Source: UBA2177 sp964452735
GTDB taxonomy: Bacteria; Patescibacteriota; Dojkabacteria; SC72
DNA: 12,825 nucleotides
Direction: 5' to 3'
Assembly (NCBI GenBank): GCA_964452735.1
Contig: CAYVNA010000018.1
Coordinates: 1-12,825, forward strand
In this document: piece after piece, positions 8,257 through 12,825 of the stretch
How the letters are laid out: each line of letters opens with the position of its first letter
Numbering within the stretch: position 1 is the stretch's first letter
Position numbers and translations under genes: made by a program
The notes under the pieces: generated by a model
Seen by the model: the letters and a program-made list of their open reading frames with translations, nothing else
What the model was told of the DNA's origin: nothing
Database searches by the model: none

Positions 8257-8292
8257 TCCCAGGGTATTATGAGTACCCTGGGATTCTTTTTT
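8257..8292 (+). terminator. Strong intrinsic terminator after the secreted-protein gene
   Basis: TCCCAGGGTA (8257-8266) pairs perfectly with TACCCTGGGA (8274-8283) around a seven-base loop, followed by a T-rich tract (TTCTTTTTT, 8284-8292). The ten-pair GC-rich stem stands out in this AT-rich window. It separates the secreted-protein gene from the regulator gene. Confidence 0.9.
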
Positions 8293-8298
8293 ATATAG

Positions 8299-8304
8299 TA
8301 TAAT
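8299..8304 (+). promoter_or_regulatory. -10 box of the response regulator gene
   Basis: A perfect TATAAT ends seven bases before the ATG at 8312. Transcription should therefore start at the ATG, giving a leaderless mRNA, and no Shine-Dalgarno is present. The expected -35 position falls in the 3' arm of the terminator and does not match consensus. Confidence 0.6.
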
Positions 8305-8311
8305 CCCTATT

Positions 8312-8974
8312 ATGAAGATATTATTAGTTGAAGATCAGCAAGAGTTAAGATCTCTTGTTAAGAGGTATTTGGAGTCAAACGGATATGTTGTGGAAGAGGC
8401 GGAGGATGGTGAGGTCGCCTTAGAGATGATATCCGTTCATAGTTATGATTGCTTGATTCTAGATCTCAATCTCCCAAAAGTTGATGGAATGGAGGTTGCA
8501 CTTAGTGTAAAGAAAAGAGGTTTGGATCTCCCAATCATAATGTTGACAGCAAGGTCCCAGATATATGACAAACTTGAGGGCTTTGATTCTGGTGCGGATG
8601 ATTATGTAACGAAGCCTTTTGATATGAAGGAGCTCTTAGCTCGGGTTAATGTTGTTTCTCGGAGAGGTAGAAGAAAGGATGTCTTTGTGTATACATTTGA
8701 TGGCTTCGAAGTAATCCCAGAAAAGAATATTTTGATTTCTCAAGATATAGAGATAAAGCTTAGTGGAAAGGAGATGGGTATCTTGGAATATTTGTTAGTT
8801 AACCAGGGGAGAGTAGTATCTTCAGAAGAGCTTTTGGAGCATGTTTGGGATGCAGAGGTTGATATGTTCTCCAGTACAGTTAAGACACATCTCAAGACTT
8901 TGAGAAAGAAGATAGATCCTCAGAAGAAGTATATTAAGACAATAAGGGGTAAGGGATATATCTACCAAGAGTAA
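8312..8974 (+). CDS. OmpR/PhoB-family response regulator
   Basis: DNA-binding half of the two-component system whose kinase is at 11540. The 220 residues hold a receiver domain (1-115): acidic pair E7/D8, phospho-acceptor D51 in LILDLNLP, T79 in MLTA, and K101 in TKPF. A winged-helix domain follows (about 125-220), with recognition helix SSTVKTHLKTLRKKI (187-201) and the wing IRGKGYIY (211-218). All key residues for phosphorylation and dimerisation are present. Members bind tandem direct repeats, and two 11-base-period TTCAC repeats lie in this cluster, one starting one base after this gene's stop codon. It is transcribed from its own TATAAT box just after a terminator, and the ABC transporter genes follow it. 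Confidence 0.95.
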   Translation: MKILLVEDQQELRSLVKRYLESNGYVVEEAEDGEVALEMISVHSYDCLILDLNLPKVDGMEVALSVKKRGLDLPIIMLTARSQIYDKLEGFDSGADDYVTKPFDMKELLARVNVVSRRGRRKDVFVYTFDGFEVIPEKNILISQDIEIKLSGKEMGILEYLLVNQGRVVSSEELLEHVWDAEVDMFSSTVKTHLKTLRKKIDPQKKYIKTIRGKGYIYQE

Positions 8975-8975
8975 G

Positions 8976-8993
8976 TTCACCTTTTCTTCACGA
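8976..8993 (+). promoter_or_regulatory. Tandem TTCAC operator, site 2 (predicted response-regulator box)
   Basis: TTCACCT (8976-8982) and TTCACGA (8987-8993) are exactly 11 bases apart, as in site 1 at 7729-7746 and in the same orientation. The first base lies 60 before the ATPase ATG (65 at site 1). It sits directly between the regulator stop and the possible -35 at 8999. Autogenous control of the transporter-kinase operon is the inferred role. Confidence 0.6.
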
Positions 8994-8998
8994 TGTTT

Positions 8999-9027
8999 TT
9001 GTTAGAGTTTAGAACTTAAATTAAAGT
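8999..9027 (+). promoter_or_regulatory. Possible promoter of the ABC transporter-kinase operon
   Basis: TTGTTA (8999-9004, four of six), 17 bases, then TAAAGT (9022-9027, four of six). The -10 ends eight bases before the ATG at 9036, matching the near-leaderless spacing of the other promoters. The operator ends five bases upstream of the -35, a position typical for an activator contacting RNA polymerase. Confidence 0.4.
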
Positions 9028-9035
9028 CTTAATAT

Positions 9036-9725
9036 ATGAACAATATTCTGGAAGTCAAGAACTTGACAAAGAAGTACAGGGATGGGGACATAGAGGTTAC
9101 AGCATTAAATAACGTGTCCTTTAAGTTGCCAGCTGGATATGACCTTGCAATTCTAGGACCATCTGGCTCTGGAAAAACAACACTTCTTCAACTTGCTGGT
9201 GGTTTAGATACTATGTCGGAGGGAGATGTTGTAATAGATGGCAAGAGCATAAAGGGAATGAGTGATAGTGAAATCTCTGTATTTAGGAATAAAACAATGG
9301 GATTTATTTTTCAAATGATTAACCTTCAATCATATCTTACTGCAAAAGAGAACATCATGGTCCCTATGCTCATATCTGGTACTCCAAGAGAGGATATTGA
9401 AGAAAGAGCAGAAGCTTTGTTGCACAGAGTTGGTCTCATGGGAAGGGCTAATCATCGACCATCTCAATTGTCTGGAGGTGAGCAACAGAGGGTAGCTGTA
9501 GCTAGGGCTTTGGCCAATAATCCTAAAATAATATTTGCTGATGAACCAACAGGAAAGCTTGATAGGAGGAATTCGGATATGGTTATTGAAATACTAGAGT
9601 CATTATCCAAAGAGAATGGTATGAGTGTGATAATGATAACTCATGATGAGAGTATTGCTAAAAGATTTTCTAGAGTCGTATCTTTGGAGAATGGTTCTGT
9701 GAAGAAAGATTTTAAATTAAAGTAA
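9036..9725 (+). CDS. ABC transporter ATP-binding protein, MacB/LolD type
   Basis: Cytoplasmic ATPase that powers the adjacent permease. The 229 residues show every ABC motif: Walker A GPSGSGKTT (41-49), Q-loop Q93, signature LSGGEQQRVAVARAL (145-159), Walker B IIFADEP (165-171) and the H-loop histidine H203 in MITHD. The D-loop reads GKLD rather than the more usual GNLD. Length and the LSGGEQQR signature place it in the MacB/LolD/FtsE group, which drives mechanical signal transfer across the membrane rather than classical substrate passage. It has no Shine-Dalgarno. The permease gene begins seven bases after its stop, so the two are co-transcribed. Confidence 0.95.
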   Translation: MNNILEVKNLTKKYRDGDIEVTALNNVSFKLPAGYDLAILGPSGSGKTTLLQLAGGLDTMSEGDVVIDGKSIKGMSDSEISVFRNKTMGFIFQMINLQSYLTAKENIMVPMLISGTPREDIEERAEALLHRVGLMGRANHRPSQLSGGEQQRVAVARALANNPKIIFADEPTGKLDRRNSDMVIEILESLSKENGMSVIMITHDESIAKRFSRVVSLENGSVKKDFKLK

Positions 9726-9732
9726 TATCAAA

Positions 9733-11547
9733 ATGAAGATTTCAAATATATTTTTTCTAAATAACTGGAAATTCCTAAGGAATACAAATAAAGCGTTATT
9801 TCTAGTAATCCCTGTCGTAGTGCTAGTTGCTCTTAGTGTTCTTGTTTCTAGTCAGGTTGATAATATCCAGAAAGGTTTGGAGAGTAGTGTTTTTGATACT
9901 ATATCAGATCAATATACTCTTTTGACAGTTCGTACAGAGAGTGAGAGTAACGATCCAGGAAATATGTTCCGGGGTCAATCAAGCTTCGAGCAGAATAAAT
10001 TCTCTGGTACGGATATAAGTAATATTAATGCAATTAGTGGTGTAAAGAATTCTTCTTTGGAAATTACTATTCCCAATGTTACTGGGAAGAGCGGGGATCT
10101 TTTTGAAGGGAAGAGTATTTTTATTTCTACAATCCTTACGATGGACGATGTCTCAGCATCTCTTTACTCTAATGAGGATTTCACATATGAAGCTGGTAGT
10201 CCTATACCAATTATTTTAAATGCATCAACCTTTACATACTCCTATGAAGATTGGAGTAGTGGAGATACTGTAACTGTTGAAATGGGTAACCCTGGGGAGA
10301 TGGGGGAAGGGAAACCGGAGGAGGGTAGGAACAGGATGAATGTTACTAAGAGTGAGGCAATAGAGTATGATGAGAGTGAATTATTAGGTAAAGTATTTAC
10401 AATCTCTTTTGGTGGTCTTTCGGACATCCAGTCATACACTACAACTATGGATAGGGATACAAGAACGATGACGATATCAAAACTCTCAGATGATGAATAC
10501 AATCAAAAGGTAGAAGAAAGGAAGGAGTCGATTTCGCAATACTGGGATTACGACAAGATCTCAAGTCCTGTGGAATATAGTTTTGTAGTAGTAGGGGTGA
10601 TTAAGGATGAAACTTCGAGGAATACATATATCCCATATACATTTGCAGAGCAGTTAATGGCAGATATGATTTCCAATGAGATGAACGCTAGGATAGTTGA
10701 AACTATCCCTTCCGATGTTCTCAATTCTGATTTCCTAGGAACTACATATGACGGTGATGAGCTAGCAAGTAGTAATATGGGTGGAATGATGGGGCAGATT
10801 GGTAATAGGATGGGAGGTGGTATGGGTCAGAGACCAGAAGGAGATATTATGTCTAGTTTCAGTGCTATAAGTATTCCAGGATTGGTGATTAATGTAGATA
10901 GTAATAGTAATGTGATTGGAACCCTAGATGATCCTGAGGTGTTCTCATATGCAAATAAATATTCCGATAGTATAAATGTTGTGCTAGAGAGTGTAATGGA
11001 TAGAGATGGAGTTATTAAAGAATTGAATAGTAAGGGTTATGCATATCAGGACCTAGGAGATCTAGAAGTTTTTGAGAATCTTGAAGGGACTCTAAATACT
11101 GTTACGAAGGTTTTCTTTGTAAGTTTTGTCTTTATTATCTCCTCTGTAATAATCCTAACAATGGGCAAATTCGTATCCGAAAGTACTAGGGAGATCGGGA
11201 TCTTTCGATCTACTGGTATGAAGAAGAGTGATATCTTGGTACTGTTCTTCTCTCAATCACTACTTTGTGTTTCGGTCGGATATCTTGTAGGTGTGGTACT
11301 TGGTGTGTTGTTGAATTTGGGAGTTTCTAGGATAAGTAGTATATGGTTTAATAATTTTGTAGAGAATACAGTTTCTAAGACATTTAATGTTGTTAATTCT
11401 GTAGATCCGTCATTGTTCAGTAATATTAGTTGGAACTCTGTATTGCTATATACACTAGTCCTTTTTGTAGTATCATCTATGGTATCAATCATACCTTCGA
11501 GCTCAGCATCTAAAATTAGTCCAGTGGAGGCAATTAAGGGTGAATAG
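9733..11547 (+). CDS. MacB/FtsX-type ABC permease with large extracytoplasmic domain
   Basis: Membrane partner of the preceding ATPase. The 604 residues have four predicted membrane helices in the MacB order: TM1 at about 21-42, a very large extracytoplasmic domain (about 43-456), TM2 at 457-479, TM3 at 500-530 and TM4 at 568-588. The cytoplasmic stretch after TM2, STREIGIFRSTGMKKSDIL (484-502), and the C-terminal SPVEAIKG are hallmark FtsX-family features. The external domain is rich in S, D and E and has a methionine/glycine-rich loop (349-366: five Met and many Gly) and another Gly/Glu-rich segment (186-200). It has no cysteine. MacB-type permeases export or extract peptides, lipoproteins or toxins; the substrate here is unknown. 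The 3' end overlaps the kinase start by eight bases, implying coupled translation and perhaps a physical permease-kinase complex. Confidence 0.93.
   Translation: MKISNIFFLNNWKFLRNTNKALFLVIPVVVLVALSVLVSSQVDNIQKGLESSVFDTISDQYTLLTVRTESESNDPGNMFRGQSSFEQNKFSGTDISNINAISGVKNSSLEITIPNVTGKSGDLFEGKSIFISTILTMDDVSASLYSNEDFTYEAGSPIPIILNASTFTYSYEDWSSGDTVTVEMGNPGEMGEGKPEEGRNRMNVTKSEAIEYDESELLGKVFTISFGGLSDIQSYTTTMDRDTRTMTISKLSDDEYNQKVEERKESISQYWDYDKISSPVEYSFVVVGVIKDETSRNTYIPYTFAEQLMADMISNEMNARIVETIPSDVLNSDFLGTTYDGDELASSNMGGMMGQIGNRMGGGMGQRPEGDIMSSFSAISIPGLVINVDSNSNVIGTLDDPEVFSYANKYSDSINVVLESVMDRDGVIKELNSKGYAYQDLGDLEVFENLEGTLNTVTKVFFVSFVFIISSVIILTMGKFVSESTREIGIFRSTGMKKSDILVLFFSQSLLCVSVGYLVGVVLGVLLNLGVSRISSIWFNNFVENTVSKTFNVVNSVDPSLFSNISWNSVLLYTLVLFVVSSMVSIIPSSSASKISPVEAIKGE
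11526..11530 (+). promoter_or_regulatory. Shine-Dalgarno for the kinase gene inside the permease gene
   Basis: GGAGG lies nine bases before the GTG at 11540. It is the only canonical Shine-Dalgarno noticed before a start in this window, and it decides the kinase start at GTG 11540. It is consistent with internal operon genes using Shine-Dalgarno while first genes do not. Confidence 0.65.
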
Positions 11548-12694
11548 ATTTAATAAGTTCGTAAAATCTTTAAAATTCAAATTAACAGTATGGTATTCGG
11601 TCATACTCTCGGTCTTCTGTATATCCTTTGTAATAGGAATGAATATATGGCTTACAGAATATATGAATAGCTGGATGCCCAGTGGTGGGCAGCCAGTACT
11701 TCTTGAGAGGGTTGATCGTCCTAGATTACGTTCTCTTTCAGAGGAGGAGAGGCTCATAATAATGGAGTCTAGAATGAGTGACTTGGAAAGTATTCGGGAA
11801 ATATCCATATTGATGATTATTCCCCTAATTCTCTTTAGTTTTGCTGGGGGGTATGTAATATCTGGGATAATGCTTAAACCTTTGGAACGTTTGAATAAGG
11901 AGATAAAGAGCAAGGAGATGGAAAATCTTAATGAGGAAATAGTATATATTGATAATGGGGATGAGATATCAGAACTCATATCTAGTTTTAATAGGATGAG
12001 TAGGAGACTGGGAAGATCATTTGAAGCTCAAAAGCAATTTGTGGAGAATGCATCTCACGAGATTAAGACCCCCTTAGCGATAATGCAGGCTAATCTTGAT
12101 ATGGTCTTGGAGGGTAAAGGTGTTTCCAAGGAAGAGGTTAGGGATTTAGTGTCGAATTCTAAAAGGCAGATATCAACAATGGATAAGTTGACAGAGGATC
12201 TGTTACTGCTGTCAATGATTTCCTCAGGAGCAGAGATCAGCATGGAACCTATCGATATTTGTATAGTTTCAGAGGAAGTGATTAGGGATCTTAAGGGTGT
12301 TGCAAAAAGTAACTCTGTGAAGATTGTTACCAAGAAGATAGCAAAGGACTGTGTTTTAAACTGTAATAGGGTTCTTCTAGGTCGTGCGATAAGTAATATT
12401 TTAGAGAATTCTCTTAAATATTCCTCTGGTTCTGAAGTTGTATTAACTGTTGAGAAGGAGCAGAATACGTTGAAATTGAGTATAGAAGATGATGGGAGTG
12501 GAATTCCTGAGGACAAAAAGGATTTGGTATTTGAGAGGTTCTATAGATTGGATAAGGGGAGGTCTAGAAAAGAAGGAGGTACAGGTTTAGGTCTCTCAAT
12601 TGCTAGGGAGATAGTAGAATTGCACAAAGGAGTACTATATCTAGACGAGGAACATAAGAAAGGGGCACGATTTATTATGAAGTTTGGATCTTAG
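11540..12694 (+). CDS. Membrane sensor histidine kinase (HAMP, HisKA, HATPase)
   Basis: Sensor partner of the response regulator at 8312. The 384 residues comprise TM1 (about 15-36), a short extracytoplasmic loop of about 50 residues (37-88), TM2 (89-112), a HAMP linker (113-165), the H-box FVENASHEIKTPLA with phospho-acceptor H173, the N-box NILENSLKY (286-294), G1 DDGSGIP (317-323), F-box FERFYR (331-336) and G2 GGTGLGLSI (346-354). All catalytic motifs are intact. The external loop is small and lacks a recognised sensor domain, so the neighbouring permease or the secreted protein may supply ligand sensing, as in Bce-type modules; that is inference. The GTG start overlaps the permease stop by eight bases. 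The 3' end overlaps the convergent gene at the right edge by 20 bases. Confidence 0.95.
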   Translation: MNRFNKFVKSLKFKLTVWYSVILSVFCISFVIGMNIWLTEYMNSWMPSGGQPVLLERVDRPRLRSLSEEERLIIMESRMSDLESIREISILMIIPLILFSFAGGYVISGIMLKPLERLNKEIKSKEMENLNEEIVYIDNGDEISELISSFNRMSRRLGRSFEAQKQFVENASHEIKTPLAIMQANLDMVLEGKGVSKEEVRDLVSNSKRQISTMDKLTEDLLLLSMISSGAEISMEPIDICIVSEEVIRDLKGVAKSNSVKIVTKKIAKDCVLNCNRVLLGRAISNILENSLKYSSGSEVVLTVEKEQNTLKLSIEDDGSGIPEDKKDLVFERFYRLDKGRSRKEGGTGLGLSIAREIVELHKGVLYLDEEHKKGARFIMKFGS

Positions 12695-12825
12695 AGATAA
12701 TCTCTTCTGCCCACTTCTTTGCCCTATCATTTTCTCCAGAGGATAATGGTCCTTCGCTTTCTTCAACTAAGAATCCCTCAGGGTTAACTATGCTTATCCC
12801 TCCTTTCTTTACTAATTCCTTGTTG
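12675..12825 (-). CDS. C-terminal fragment of a flavodoxin-like protein (partial at window edge)
   Basis: An open - strand frame enters at the window edge and ends at TAA (12677 to 12675), encoding the last 49 residues, from NKELVKKGGISIV to EEIISKIQTS. The pattern PEGFLVEESEGPLSSGE followed by RAKKWAEEII recalls the C-terminal end of flavodoxin-family proteins (a GPL-x3-E turn before a final helix), but too little is present for a firm call. It converges on the kinase gene with a 20-base overlap, and no convincing terminator lies between them. Confidence 0.6.
   Translation of the reverse strand, partial: NKELVKKGGISIVNPEGFLVEESEGPLSSGENDRAKKWAEEIISKIQTS

Noticed and set aside
9014..9027. 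Near-palindrome ACTTAAATTAAAGT before the ATPase gene as an operator
   Set aside because: Imperfect and AT-only apart from its ends; it overlaps the possible -10 box, which explains it as well.
11503..12516. Long open frames on the - strand inside the kinase gene (158 and 153 codons) and similar ones at 2423-2878 and 10242-10502
   Set aside because: They lie opposite genes with complete conserved motifs, have low-complexity serine/isoleucine-rich translations, and show no start signals.
12693..12705. AGAGA-TAA-TCTCT hairpin after the kinase stop as a terminator
   Set aside because: Only a five-pair AT/GC-mixed stem with no T tract on either strand, and it lies within the coding end of the convergent gene.
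1..12825. Recoded TGA (as in Gracilibacteria/SR1), because no gene here ends in TGA
   Set aside because: No gene needs an in-frame TGA to stay open, and ten stops are too few to infer avoidance. The standard bacterial code explains everything.

Overview
The window is compact, AT-rich bacterial DNA. Ten coding regions are packed with intergenic spaces under about 90 bases, and two runs of N mark scaffold gaps. Several features together suggest a Candidate Phyla Radiation (Patescibacteria) genome. These are an Elp3-type radical-SAM/GNAT tRNA-modifying enzyme, an expanded nucleoside diphosphate kinase, a very large surface protein with a beta-helix, Ig-like and FnIII architecture and a C-terminal membrane anchor, and starts that mostly lack Shine-Dalgarno sequences. 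The taxonomic call is inference from gene style, not a phylogeny. The standard code fits: every gene reads through without in-frame TGA, and all stops seen are TAA or TAG.

Left part (about 1-4803, + strand): one giant surface protein gene, broken on paper by a 10-N and a 100-N gap. Reading frames on either side of both gaps rejoin if each true gap is a multiple of three. The product has a signal peptide, a parallel beta-helix with an inserted jelly-roll-like domain, Ig-like modules including a duplicated ~98-residue unit, a chitobiase-C-like module, an FnIII module, an acidic stalk and a C-terminal transmembrane anchor.

Middle part (4800-7722): housekeeping genes in alternating orientation. 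elp3 (-) meets the surface gene tail to tail with overlapping stop codons. ndk (+) diverges from elp3 with starts 18 bases apart. A type 4-like uracil-DNA glycosylase (-) meets ndk tail to tail 1 base apart, and it lacks two of the four usual Fe-S cysteines.

Right part (7723-12694, + strand): a five-gene envelope-response module. It encodes a small secreted helical protein, an OmpR/PhoB-family response regulator, a MacB-type ABC ATPase, a MacB/FtsX-type permease with a ~415-residue extracytoplasmic domain, and a membrane histidine kinase whose start overlaps the permease stop. The promoter regions of the secreted protein and of the ATPase both carry a tandem TTCAC repeat with an exact 11-base period. 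That is the geometry expected for an OmpR/PhoB-family regulator, and both lie just upstream of a possible -35 element. I propose that the response regulator encoded between them controls both. A strong intrinsic terminator separates the secreted-protein gene from the regulator gene, which has its own TATAAT box only 7 bases before its ATG. The same geometry at other genes suggests leaderless transcripts.

At the right edge (12675-12825, - strand) is the C-terminal 49 codons of another gene, weakly flavodoxin-like. No RNA genes, CRISPR arrays, insertion sequences or other mobile elements were seen. No gene-free stretch exceeds 300 bases.
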